DNA of 54,170 nucleotides, from the IMG/VR virus record IMGVR_UViG_3300030109_000164, positions 1 through 54,170 of that record; one strand, written 5' to 3'. The stretch is from a virus. Below the pieces are notes generated by a model. That model did no database searches, was not told the origin of the DNA, and saw only the letters and a program-made list of their open reading frames with translations. This document shows, piece by piece, positions 1-7,693 of the stretch (its first letter is position 1; every line of letters begins with the position of its first letter). Position numbers and translations under genes: made by a program.

Positions 1-35
1 GTATGTCGCCTGAGTTCTCTGTGTTGTGTGTATCG
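1..35. repeat. Terminal overlap, left copy (matches 54136-54170)
   Basis: Bases 1-35 match 54136-54170 at 33 of 35 positions. The two differences are at bases 2 and 17. The base-17 change (TTC versus TTT) is synonymous. The base-2 change is compatible with CGT versus AGA, both Arg. The same reading frame crosses the join. The simplest reading is a circular or circularly permuted genome assembled from closely related variants. Confidence 0.8.
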
Positions 36-119
36 TATGCTAGTCGTAAGAACCCTGACCTTGCATCACACCAAGCATTCACAGAGTGGGCTGTTAAACA
101 CCAAGATGTTTTATTTTAA
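1..119 (+). CDS. MoxR-type AAA+ ATPase, C-terminal end (continues from right end of contig)
   Basis: This is the tail of the AAA+ gene that starts at 53262. The frame is open from base 1 (after a partial codon at 1-2), includes ATG at 3, and stops at TAA 117-119, just before the Shine-Dalgarno of the next gene. Residues MSPEFSVLCVS here are identical to the last 11 residues readable at the right end. Joining the ends gives a protein of about 330 residues. The ATG at 3 is an internal methionine, not a start. The fragment itself carries no catalytic motif. Confidence 0.85.
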   Translation, partial: MSPEFSVLCVSYASRKNPDLASHQAFTEWAVKHQDVLF

Positions 120-130
120 AGGAGGTAACT

Positions 131-982
131 ATGAAGTTAAGTGACAAAGCATTACTAGTCCAGTTAAATATCTCGCAATGGACAGCGAGGAAGTACGACA
201 AGAGAGCCACCGAACAAGTGGCTCAGCAGAATGGGAGTGCATCTCAAGCAGGTAGATACAACAAGTCGTTGCTACCTATGAATGATGCATTGAATAACAT
301 TCATCAGAAGTCTACCCTGATTCGTAAGAAGTTCTATACGAACACACTACCTTGGGGTATTGAAGGTACGATGATGTTACCATCAGCTAACTACCTGAAC
401 TTTATGACAGAGTTTAGAAATGAGAAAGCTGATTGGCAATCGCTTGTAGATACATTCTACCACGAGTACCCTAGATTGCATGCAGATGCACAGAGGTTTC
501 TTGGTAACTTGTACAATCAAGCTGACTACCCTGAACTACACGATATACAACGCAAGTTCAATATGGATATGGCTGTGTTTCCCGTACCATCGAATGACTT
601 TCGTGTAAGTATCGGTGACGCAGAGTTGGAAAAGATACAGCAAGATGTTGAGGCAAGGGTTGAGAACTCTGCACAACAAGCAATGAAGGAGGCTTGGCAG
701 AGATTGTATGACAGAGTAAAGCATATGGCTGATAAACTTGCTGACCCAAAGGCTGTGTTCAGAGATACTCTGGTAGAGAATACTAAGGAAGTCTGCTCCA
801 TTTTGAGTAGACTTAACTTTGCTGATGACCCTGACTTGGAGACTATGAGACAACAAGTTGAGGGGAGTCTGGCTAACAACCACCCTGAAAGTTTGCGTAA
901 TGACCCTGACCTTAGAAGGCACAAAGCTGAAGAGGCTAGGGCTATTATGGACAAGATGGGTGCATTTATGGGAGGTAACTAA
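131..982 (+). CDS. Conserved unknown protein between the AAA+ and VWA genes (DUF3150-like?)
   Basis: A 283-residue soluble, charged, mostly helical protein without a motif I can name. The start is ATG 131 with a near-ideal Shine-Dalgarno (GGAGG at 121-125). It lies between a MoxR-type AAA+ gene and a metallopeptidase-VWA gene and overlaps the latter by one base (TAATG). In bacteria and N4-like phages a third partner is often found beside MoxR/VWA pairs, and the size and position suggest that role. The comparison with DUF3150 is from memory and is weak. The C-terminus MGGN is encoded by the Shine-Dalgarno of the next gene. Confidence 0.8.
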   Translation: MKLSDKALLVQLNISQWTARKYDKRATEQVAQQNGSASQAGRYNKSLLPMNDALNNIHQKSTLIRKKFYTNTLPWGIEGTMMLPSANYLNFMTEFRNEKADWQSLVDTFYHEYPRLHADAQRFLGNLYNQADYPELHDIQRKFNMDMAVFPVPSNDFRVSIGDAELEKIQQDVEARVENSAQQAMKEAWQRLYDRVKHMADKLADPKAVFRDTLVENTKEVCSILSRLNFADDPDLETMRQQVEGSLANNHPESLRNDPDLRRHKAEEARAIMDKMGAFMGGN

Positions 983-2118
983 TGGATTTAGAAAGAAGAA
1001 TTGCTAAAGCAAAGACGGCACTTATACTTGAGTATCCGTTCTTTGGTAACTTGGCTATGAATATGCCGTTCGAGATTACGAAGGAAGTACCAACGGCGGC
1101 GACCAATGGAGACAGGGTGTTGTTTAACCCTGACTTCTGTGAGCCATTGAGTGATGAGGAACTTTTGTTCCTTGTTGCTCACGAAGTATGTCACCCAATG
1201 TTCGAGCATATCTTTCGTAGAGGTGAGAGAGATAAGTTCAAGTGGAACTATGCAGGTGATGCTGTCATCAATCCAATGCTCGAAGACGAGGGCATTGGTA
1301 AGTTCATCGAGGGTGGTGTTATGGATAGAGACCTACTCAAACGAGGTGGTGGTACAACTGATGGTGTCTACAACTTGTTGCCACCAGAACCCAAAGACAA
1401 GACTGGTGGTGAGGGATTCGGTAATGGAATGAAACCATATGATGACATTGAAGATGCTACTGGTAACTCTTCACCTGCTGAGATTGAGCAGAAGAAAGCA
1501 GAGTGGAAAGTTAAGGTAGCCCAAGCGGCTCAGTCTGCAAAGATGATGGGTAAGCTGTCGGCAGGAGTGGAAAGATTTGTCGGTGATTTACTCAAGCCAA
1601 GAGTCAACTGGAAAGATGTTATGCAGAGGTTTCTTGTCAAGCAACGAACTGACCAACGAACTTGGGCAAGACCAAACAGAAGGTTCTTGTCACAAGGTAT
1701 GTATCTACCAAGTGTATCAGGTGAGGCACTAGGTGAACTATGCTTTGCTATTGATACATCAGGTTCGATTGGACAAAAGGAACTGACACAGTTTGCTAGT
1801 GAGATTGTGAAAGTATATCAAGACCTATCACCTACTAAGATACACATTATATACTTTGATTCTAGTGTGTGTCATTACGATTGTTTTGAAGATGATGAGC
1901 CAGTCATATCTCCACACGGAGGAGGAGGTACTGCATTCAGTCCTATCTTCAAGTATATGCAGGAGAAAGACATTGACCCTGTTGCTTGTGTTGTTCTCAC
2001 AGATTTATGTTGTGATGACTTCGGTGATGAACCTGCGTACCCTGTCTTATGGGTATCTAATATGAAAGGTAAAGCCCCTTGGGGTGAGATTGTTTATATG
2101 GAGGGTGTCAATGGGTAG
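982..2118 (+). CDS. Metallopeptidase-like plus VWA-like domain protein (DUF2201 type)
   Basis: 378 residues. Residues 67-71 are HEVCH, a zincin HExxH motif, in the context LLFLVAHEVCH, followed by a WNYAGDAVINPML segment typical of the DUF2201 N-terminal putative metallopeptidase. The C-terminal half has a VWA-like fold with the metal-binding DTSGS motif at residues 258-262 (LCFAIDTSGSIG). Proteins of this kind normally act with MoxR AAA+ ATPases as chaperone or remodelling pairs, and the AAA+ gene is two genes upstream. The target here is unknown. The start overlaps the previous stop, so translation is probably coupled. Confidence 0.85.
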   Translation: MDLERRIAKAKTALILEYPFFGNLAMNMPFEITKEVPTAATNGDRVLFNPDFCEPLSDEELLFLVAHEVCHPMFEHIFRRGERDKFKWNYAGDAVINPMLEDEGIGKFIEGGVMDRDLLKRGGGTTDGVYNLLPPEPKDKTGGEGFGNGMKPYDDIEDATGNSSPAEIEQKKAEWKVKVAQAAQSAKMMGKLSAGVERFVGDLLKPRVNWKDVMQRFLVKQRTDQRTWARPNRRFLSQGMYLPSVSGEALGELCFAIDTSGSIGQKELTQFASEIVKVYQDLSPTKIHIIYFDSSVCHYDCFEDDEPVISPHGGGGTAFSPIFKYMQEKDIDPVACVVLTDLCCDDFGDEPAYPVLWVSNMKGKAPWGEIVYMEGVNG

Positions 2119-2320
2119 AGTAAAAGGATTGTTGATGACTGCTGAAACTGTTTTATACGAGTGTCTAAACGATAGAGATATGACAAATGAACAAGCGTTA
2201 GCATTCATCAAGAAGGAACTAGGACAAATGGCACACGACCACGCCAAAAAAGTTCTGGAAGATTGGAATAAATTTGATAACCATAACAATGAAAGGAAGG
2301 TAAGCGATGGCGACAGTTAG
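2111..2320 (+). CDS. Small unknown protein
   Basis: A 69-residue charged protein. I chose ATG 2111 because GGAGGG lies just upstream; it overlaps the end of the VWA gene by 8 bases. A later ATG at 2135 is possible. It contains a MTNEQALAFIKKELGQM helix and has no recognisable domain. Its end overlaps the start of the following gene by 14 bases, so it sits inside a compact, probably co-transcribed block. Confidence 0.65.
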   Translation: MGRVKGLLMTAETVLYECLNDRDMTNEQALAFIKKELGQMAHDHAKKVLEDWNKFDNHNNERKVSDGDS

Positions 2321-3008
2321 ATTTAGCTTAGACTTAACAGATAAGATAATAGACAATGCTAGAAATATGTTTACGGAAGACATAACGAAAGCAAGAATGA
2401 ATATACCATTTGCAAAGTGGGGGCAAAAGTTGTATGACAGTTTGTTCTCAGCAGAGGTACAAGCAAAGATGAATGCATTACCTGATGGGTATATGAATAC
2501 CATAACTGAGTTTGAACTCACTGGTTTCAAAAATGCACCAGATGATGTATGGCAATCAGCAAATACTAAGGTAAAGACTTGGACAGAGGTGAACATTGTA
2601 CTTCACTTGACAACTCCATTGAGGTTTCCAGATAAAGATAAGTGGTTCAATGGTAAAGTAGACAGAGGATACTATGTTAGCTATGGTAGTAAAACTCTGG
2701 ACTTTGGAAGAGATGAGTTCAAGTGGTTGCACGAGCCATTCAAGAACTACACGAAGGGTATCTTTGAGGTTCAAAGAAAACAAGATGACTTTGTAGAGGG
2801 TGTTAAACAAATCATTAATACATATACAACACTAGCACCTGCATTGAAGGCTTGGCAACCACTATGGGATTTACTTCCTGATGAAACTAAAGAAAGACAC
2901 AAGAAGATTACTGAAAGACCTAAACTAAAGACAGCAGAAGACATTGGTGTAGACTTGAACAAGATGACTTCAGCTGTTGCATTTAACAAACTAACTAGAA
3001 AGAGGTAA
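2307..3008 (+). CDS. Unknown phage protein, 233 residues
   Basis: A clean reading frame with GGAAGG and a short spacer before ATG 2307. The protein is soluble and rich in Lys, Asp and aromatics, with a beta-rich centre (residues 90-150) flanked by helices. I recognise no catalytic motif. Its place after the MoxR/VWA block and before the polymerase region suggests an early role. It ends with the GAGGTAAC junction that serves as ribosome-binding site for the next gene. Confidence 0.75.
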   Translation: MATVRFSLDLTDKIIDNARNMFTEDITKARMNIPFAKWGQKLYDSLFSAEVQAKMNALPDGYMNTITEFELTGFKNAPDDVWQSANTKVKTWTEVNIVLHLTTPLRFPDKDKWFNGKVDRGYYVSYGSKTLDFGRDEFKWLHEPFKNYTKGIFEVQRKQDDFVEGVKQIINTYTTLAPALKAWQPLWDLLPDETKERHKKITERPKLKTAEDIGVDLNKMTSAVAFNKLTRKR

Positions 3009-3011
3009 CAA

Positions 3012-4124
3012 ATGGCTAGAATAAAAACAAAAGAAGAACTAATAGATTACATAGATAATGAGTATGAGAGTGACAGAAATCTCAAGGCTTGGTGTATGGA
3101 TGATAATATGGGAAGGAGAATGGACAACTACCATATGTTTGCAGAACATTTTAGAAGATGTCGTGATAAAGCTAAAGGTAGAAAAGTATCATCAGCCTTT
3201 AGAATGTTCAGCACAGTAGAACAAGGTGTCAAGTGTTATGATTTGCACATCGATGGGTACGGAAGTAATCCCTTTATGCGTATAACACCTGACAACATAG
3301 TGGAGTTTGTTGCTACACCTGATATAATAGTACAACACGCACAGTCTGTGGTGTCTTCTGTTCATCGTTGGATACCATTTTGTTTTGAACGACACAGAAA
3401 AGGTTTGTATCGTGTATGTAGTTCTCAACATTTTAACAAGGAGTATACTCACACCACTAAAACAAACTTCAAACAGATGAAAGAAGATGTTGAAAGCTAT
3501 GAAGGGGAGATGCCTGAACCTGTTATTGCTAAATTTGAAGGAGAGTGTTGGAGGAATGGGTGGAATACTGCATCTAGGATTATGCGTCAAGCCCCTGCAT
3601 ACTTTCAAGGTATCAAGTTTAACATACTAACTGGTGAATGTTTGAATCGTAGACCTGATGATAAGTTCATTGAGAAACCTAAAGAACGAAAGGAGTGGCG
3701 ACAAGCACTAGCCAAGTTCAAACGAGGTATTAGAGCAAGGGCAAAGATTCGTGCCTTTGACTCATTGATTGAAAAGATGTGGGCAGAGAGACAAAAGGAA
3801 AGTCATTACCATTGGAAACAACCTGATTGGTCAAGTGATTCTTGGATGAGTTTGCTTGAACAATCAATACGAGACAACAAGTTTTCAAAAGAATTGTTGC
3901 TAGGTCTTTGTACTACACCACCAACTGGGTACTACCAACAAGACAAACCCACAAGTAATGATGTATACAAGAGTGCTTGTAAAATATTGAGTGACTGTTC
4001 AACAGAATTGCGTAGACGATTTAATGTTTTTGAGAGTGAAGGACACGATGAAAAACGAGAAGAAAAATATTACGCTTATCACGAATCAAGAAACTTAACA
4101 ATAGAGGAGGCAGGTAAGTTATGA
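3012..4124 (+). CDS. Unknown phage protein, 370 residues
   Basis: A long, clean frame starting at ATG 3012 with AGAGG upstream. The protein is basic and soluble, with several Trp and Cys residues and an Arg/Lys-rich helix near residues 225-260, which would suit nucleic acid binding, but no family is recognised. It overlaps the next gene by four bases (ATGA), implying coupled translation. The upstream spacing of three bases places it in the same transcript as 2307-3008. Confidence 0.75.
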   Translation: MARIKTKEELIDYIDNEYESDRNLKAWCMDDNMGRRMDNYHMFAEHFRRCRDKAKGRKVSSAFRMFSTVEQGVKCYDLHIDGYGSNPFMRITPDNIVEFVATPDIIVQHAQSVVSSVHRWIPFCFERHRKGLYRVCSSQHFNKEYTHTTKTNFKQMKEDVESYEGEMPEPVIAKFEGECWRNGWNTASRIMRQAPAYFQGIKFNILTGECLNRRPDDKFIEKPKERKEWRQALAKFKRGIRARAKIRAFDSLIEKMWAERQKESHYHWKQPDWSSDSWMSLLEQSIRDNKFSKELLLGLCTTPPTGYYQQDKPTSNDVYKSACKILSDCSTELRRRFNVFESEGHDEKREEKYYAYHESRNLTIEEAGKL

Positions 4125-4597
4125 CAGTAATAGCTTGGGATGGAAAGACCCTTGCTACTGACAGAATGGCTAATGATGGTTCTCAGAAATGGGAATCATC
4201 AAAGGCTTGGTATAGCAAGAGGTATAAAGAAGGACAATGTATAATAACTGGTGTAGGTTTGTTATCACATATAATACAGATGAAAGCGTGGTATATACAA
4301 GGAGGTGATGTAGATTCTTTTAGAGACTTACCTTGTAACAGAGTAGCGTATAGTACATCACAACTTATTGTAGTGAGAAGAGAAGGACTGTATGTATTTG
4401 AAGGACACCACCCTGTCTTACGAAAGGAAGACTTTTGTGCTTTCGGAGATGGGAAAGAAATAGCTATAGGTGCATTAGCTATGGGTGCAACAGCTAAACA
4501 AGCTGTGGTTATTTGTAACGATTTCTCTTTACATTGTGGTAAAGGTGTGGAATTATTTACTTTACAAGGAGGTAACGATGCCGAAGAAGAGTGTTAA
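4121..4597 (+). CDS. Proteasome beta / HslV-like Ntn-hydrolase candidate
   Basis: 158 residues. The start MTVIAWDGKTLATDRMA would expose Thr2 as an N-terminal nucleophile after Met removal, with Asp14 and nearby lysines (23, 28, 33) in positions reminiscent of proteasome beta and HslV subunits. A central hydrophobic ITGVGLLSHI strand-helix and the end FGDGKEIAIGALAMGA...KQAVVICNDF resemble the conserved C-terminal half of that fold. This is motif-level recognition only. No ATPase partner such as HslU is present. GGAGGTAAC inside its end serves the next gene, overlapping by 20 bases. Confidence 0.6.
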   Translation: MTVIAWDGKTLATDRMANDGSQKWESSKAWYSKRYKEGQCIITGVGLLSHIIQMKAWYIQGGDVDSFRDLPCNRVAYSTSQLIVVRREGLYVFEGHHPVLRKEDFCAFGDGKEIAIGALAMGATAKQAVVICNDFSLHCGKGVELFTLQGGNDAEEEC

Positions 4598-4913
4598 AAA
4601 TATTGATTATGATAGGAGTGTTATATTAAGTACAGCACAACAACTAGTATCTTCAGATAGAGAGAAAGAACACGGAGATGCTAGGAAAAACTTTGAGATG
4701 GTAGCAGAGTTGTGGAGTGTATACTTGGGGATAGACATTCTACCCCACGAAGTACCTATGATGATGACACTATATAAGATTGCTAGGACTACAGAGAATC
4801 CAACTAATGTTGATAACTATGTAGACATTGCAGGTTATAGTGCATTGGCAGGAGAACAAGTTCCTGAAGTAGATGTTAAAGAACCTAGATTTATTAGGAA
4901 TTTTAGAAGATGA
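4578..4913 (+). CDS. Small phage protein, DUF6378-like
   Basis: 111 residues from ATG 4578, preceded by AAGGAGG. This start is preferred over upstream in-frame codons because of the strong Shine-Dalgarno. The sequence SDREKEHGDARKNFEMVAEL with VPMMMTLYKIARTTENP and DNYVDIAGYSALAGE matches my memory of a common phage family annotated DUF6378, whose biochemical role is not established. It overlaps the polymerase gene by four bases, so the two are probably translationally coupled. Confidence 0.75.
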   Translation: MPKKSVKNIDYDRSVILSTAQQLVSSDREKEHGDARKNFEMVAELWSVYLGIDILPHEVPMMMTLYKIARTTENPTNVDNYVDIAGYSALAGEQVPEVDVKEPRFIRNFRR

Positions 4914-6784
4914 GAGTAATCACAATTGACTTTGAAACATATTATAGTCGTGAGTATTCCTTATCAAAAATGACTACCGAATCCTACATCAGAGACCCTA
5001 GATTTGAGGTCATTGGTGTAGGTATAAAAGTAGATGACAACCCACCTGATTGGTATAGTGGAGATGATGTCGGAAGGTTCTTGAACTCGTTGGACTATTC
5101 TAAAGATGCTATCGTTGCACACAACACTGTGTTTGATGGTGCTATACTATCTTGGGTGTATGGTATCAAGCCTAAGTTTTGGTTTGATACTTTGTCTATG
5201 GCTAGACCATTTCATCATTCAACTGTGGGGGGTTCTCTTAAGGCTCTAGCAAACCATTACAATCTAGGGCAGAAAGGAGATGAAGTTATACAAGCACTTG
5301 GTAAAAATCGTAAAGACTTCTCACCACAAGAACTTGACAGGTATGCTGACTATTGTTTGCAAGATGTAAACTTAACTTACAAACTGTATAAAAAACTAAA
5401 GGTTAGAGTACCAGTATCCGAACTTATAGTTATAGACCAGACCATTCGTATGTATACTGAACCTAGTATTGTATTAGACCGAAAGGTTTTAGAACAACAT
5501 CTTCATAAGGTTAAAGAAGACAAGAAGAAGTTGATTGAATCTCTAGCACTTAAAGGTGTGAGTGAGGAGAGAGTTAAGAAGGCTTTGATGTCTAATCAAA
5601 TCTTTGCAAAGATACTAGAAACTGTTGGAGTTGAAGCACCTATGAAGATTAGTCTACGCACTGGTAAAGAAACATATGCCTTTGCTAAAACAGATAAAGA
5701 GTTTACTGCTTTGTTAGAACACCCTGACTCAAAGGTACAAGCTTTAGTCGCAGCACGACTTGGTACGAAGTCTACCATTGAAGAAACTAGAACAGAGAAT
5801 CTAATTAAAGTTTCAGACAGGGGTAGCTTACCTATATTATTAAACTACTATGGCGCACACACTGGTAGATTTAGTGGAGGTGATAAACTAAACTTACAAA
5901 ACTTACCACGCAACGGAGCAATACGAAAAGCTATAACTGTACCTAAAGGAAAGGTATTGGTTGCTTGTGATTCATCACAGATTGAAGCTCGTATGGTTGC
6001 GTACATCGCAGGACAAGATGATTTGGTACAATCATTTCGTGAAGGCAGAGATGTGTATAGTGAGTTTGCTACTGAAGTGTATGGTAAGCGAGTAACTAAA
6101 GCTGATAAGATAGAGAGATTTGTAGGTAAGACTTGTATACTTGGACTAGGTTATGGTATGGGTCATGTAAAGTTTAAAGCCACCCTTGCTCTTGGACAAG
6201 GAGGTATTGCTGTAGACATAGATGAGAACGAGGCAAGAAGAATTGTAAACTTATATAGACAGAAGAACCACAAGATAGTATCGCTATGGCATAGCTGTGG
6301 ACATGCTCTTACAGGTATGATTGCAGGGTCATCAGGTAATATATGTGAACTGTTACCTTATGATAAAGATGGAATAACTTTACCTAATGGACTAAAGATA
6401 AAGTACCACGCTTTACGCAATACATCTAATGGCTTTGAGTATATAGCTGACGCTAGAACTTTTCGTAAACTTGCACAGAAAAGAATACTAACTGGTGAAC
6501 AACAGAAGATTGATTGGACTAGAATTTATGGTGGTAAAGTTACAGAGAATGTGGTTCAAGCATTAGCTAGGATTGTAGTAGCAGAACAGATGGCATCTAT
6601 TGGACAATCATATCGTGTTGCTTTTCAGGTACATGATGAAGTGATTATCACGACCAGGGAAAATGATTTGATTAACGCACGACAACTTGTTGAGAAACAG
6701 ATGTCAACCGCACCACGCTGGGCAAAGGACTTGCCTGTTGCATGTGAATCAGGTGTGGGTTATAATTATGGAGACGCAAAGTAA
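4910..6784 (+). CDS. polA: Family A DNA polymerase with 3'-5' exonuclease domain
   Basis: 624 residues. Exonuclease motifs: DFET with Asp7 and Glu9, HNTVFD at 71-76, and YCLQD ending at Asp152. Polymerase motif A is ACDSSQIEAR (352-361, Asp354). Motif B runs from Arg403 through Lys407 to Tyr415. Motif C is QVHDE (573-577). There is no 5' nuclease domain. The residue equivalent to E. coli Phe762 is Leu411. I see no DnaJ-like cysteine insertion such as that described for HMO-2011 polymerase. It is the replicative polymerase, followed by nucleases and a helicase, with a primase-helicase further downstream. The ATG overlaps the previous stop. Confidence 0.97.
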   Translation: MRVITIDFETYYSREYSLSKMTTESYIRDPRFEVIGVGIKVDDNPPDWYSGDDVGRFLNSLDYSKDAIVAHNTVFDGAILSWVYGIKPKFWFDTLSMARPFHHSTVGGSLKALANHYNLGQKGDEVIQALGKNRKDFSPQELDRYADYCLQDVNLTYKLYKKLKVRVPVSELIVIDQTIRMYTEPSIVLDRKVLEQHLHKVKEDKKKLIESLALKGVSEERVKKALMSNQIFAKILETVGVEAPMKISLRTGKETYAFAKTDKEFTALLEHPDSKVQALVAARLGTKSTIEETRTENLIKVSDRGSLPILLNYYGAHTGRFSGGDKLNLQNLPRNGAIRKAITVPKGKVLVACDSSQIEARMVAYIAGQDDLVQSFREGRDVYSEFATEVYGKRVTKADKIERFVGKTCILGLGYGMGHVKFKATLALGQGGIAVDIDENEARRIVNLYRQKNHKIVSLWHSCGHALTGMIAGSSGNICELLPYDKDGITLPNGLKIKYHALRNTSNGFEYIADARTFRKLAQKRILTGEQQKIDWTRIYGGKVTENVVQALARIVVAEQMASIGQSYRVAFQVHDEVIITTRENDLINARQLVEKQMSTAPRWAKDLPVACESGVGYNYGDAK

Positions 6785-6792
6785 AGGATATC

Positions 6793-7455
6793 ATGGAAAA
6801 TATAAACTTAACACATTCGTTCTCATCTATTAAGATGTATGAGAATTGTCCTAAAAGATATTACCATCAAAGAATAACTAAAGAAGTACAAGATACTGGT
6901 AGTGATGCCACTATATATGGTGAACGAGTACACGAGGCACTTGAACACAGACTAGATAAAAAGGTAGAACTACCTACTGAATCTGAAACCTATGAACCTT
7001 TATGCAAAAGCATAGAGGGGTTAGGTGGAACTTTACAAGTAGAACAGAAGCTGACGCTAAGTGAAAACCTTACACCAACAACTTGGTGGGAGAAAGACGC
7101 TTGGCTACGCTCCATACTTGATGTCTTAATTGTATTCGAAGATGAGGCTATCGTTATGGATTGGAAGACTGGCAAACGAAGACCTGACTTCTCACAGTTA
7201 GAGATGTTTGCACTACAAGTATTTAGTCACTATCCAAATATTAAAAAAGTCAAGTCAACTTTTGTATGGTTAAAAGATTTATCATTAGACTCACATACAT
7301 ACAATAGATTAGATGCAGATGACATGTGGGTAAAGTTATTATCAAAGACTGAACGCATTAACCAATCATTAACTAACAACAACTGGCCACCTAAACCTAG
7401 CGGATTATGTAGGTTTTGTCCTGCAAAAAACATTTGTGAATTTTCTTTAAATTAA
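6793..7455 (+). CDS. Cas4/RecB-type PD-(D/E)XK nuclease with Fe-S cysteines
   Basis: 220 residues. N-terminal SFSSIKMYENCPKRYY contains Cys19. GERVHEALE contains His47. ILDVLI has Asp110, and MDWKTGK has Asp123 and Lys125, with Gln135 in the following helix. The C-terminus CRFCPAKNIC supplies Cys206, Cys209 and Cys215. This one-plus-three cysteine arrangement is that of Cas4/AddB-type nucleases with a 4Fe-4S cluster. It probably resects or trims DNA ends in replication-recombination. There is no CRISPR array nearby, so the Cas4 likeness should not be read as CRISPR adaptation. The promoter of the next block begins directly after it. Confidence 0.88.
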   Translation: MENINLTHSFSSIKMYENCPKRYYHQRITKEVQDTGSDATIYGERVHEALEHRLDKKVELPTESETYEPLCKSIEGLGGTLQVEQKLTLSENLTPTTWWEKDAWLRSILDVLIVFEDEAIVMDWKTGKRRPDFSQLEMFALQVFSHYPNIKKVKSTFVWLKDLSLDSHTYNRLDADDMWVKLLSKTERINQSLTNNNWPPKPSGLCRFCPAKNICEFSLN

Positions 7456-7458
7456 AAC

Positions 7459-7487
7459 TTGACAAGGATGTAAACAATCATTATATA
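7459..7487 (+). promoter_or_regulatory. Sigma70-type promoter
   Basis: TTGACA at 7459-7464, a 17-base spacer, then TATATA at 7482-7487; a perfect TATAAT also lies at 7486-7491 with 21-base spacing. It sits just after the Cas4-like gene, in one of the few gaps of the + arm. The -35 region plus downstream flank (CTTGACAAGnATGTAAA) is shared with the promoter at 50657, suggesting a phage promoter class read by host RNA polymerase. Confidence 0.65.
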
Positions 7488-7505
7488 TAATAGTATGTAT
7501 ATCGA

Positions 7506-7672
7506 GGAGAGTTGTCATGGGTGAGGGGTGTTTATGAGATGTGATAATCTTATAGGTGAACTTGCATGGCACGTTCCTAGAGTAATAAAAGATAAGCCCT
7601 GTGAGTTATGGCGCAGGTGTCTAGGTGGGAACTATAACTTCCTAAAGATTGGTTCGAATCCTTTACTCTCCA
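7506..7672 (+). ncRNA. tRNA-like structured RNA (unassigned)
   Basis: The 3' part has tRNA geometry: T-loop TTCGAAT within GGTTCGAATCC, five bases, then ACTCTCC and a discriminator A at 7672. ACTCTCC (7665-7671) is perfectly complementary to GGAGAGT at 7506-7512. Upstream of the T-arm is a 5-bp stem (GGGAA/TTCCT) with a 7-base loop CTATAAC. A longer helix CCTAGA/TCTAGG encloses a hairpin CCTGTG/CGCAGG. The span of 167 bases is about twice a tRNA, the T-stem has two mismatches and no normal D-arm is seen. It could be a split, intron-bearing or decayed tRNA, a tmRNA-like molecule, or chance. It overlaps a 52-codon frame. Confidence 0.35.
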
Positions 7673-7692
7673 CGCTTTATACTAGGAGATAA
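7534..7692 (+). CDS. Possible 52-residue protein overlapping the tRNA-like element
   Basis: An open frame from ATG 7534 to TAA 7690-7692, preceded by GAGGGG at a workable distance and ending one base before the next gene's ATG. The product begins MRCDNLIGEL, is basic with three Cys, and matches no family I know. A 6-codon leader (ATG 7517 with GAGGAG upstream) overlaps its start through ATGA. Its second half coincides with the tRNA-like 3' domain, so either the frame or the RNA may be accidental. Confidence 0.4.
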   Translation: MRCDNLIGELAWHVPRVIKDKPCELWRRCLGGNYNFLKIGSNPLLSTLYTRR

Positions 7693-7693
7693 G

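Noticed and set aside
3-119. Separate small gene starting at ATG 3
   Set aside because: It is in frame with, and identical in protein to, the end of the AAA+ gene at the right end.
4910-6784. DnaJ-like zinc insertion as in HMO-2011 polymerase
   Set aside because: No CxxCxGxG repeats are present in the polymerase.
6793-7455. CRISPR adaptation gene
   Set aside because: Cas4-like alone; no array, Cas1 or Cas2 in the window. Phage recombination use is more likely.
7506-7672. Ordinary tRNA gene
   Set aside because: Twice the usual length, mismatched T-stem, no normal D-arm; kept only as a tRNA-like element.
7649-7693. Longer VRR-NUC start from TTG 7649
   Set aside because: ATG 7694 has AGGAG directly upstream, and the extra residues fall in the tRNA-like 3' domain.
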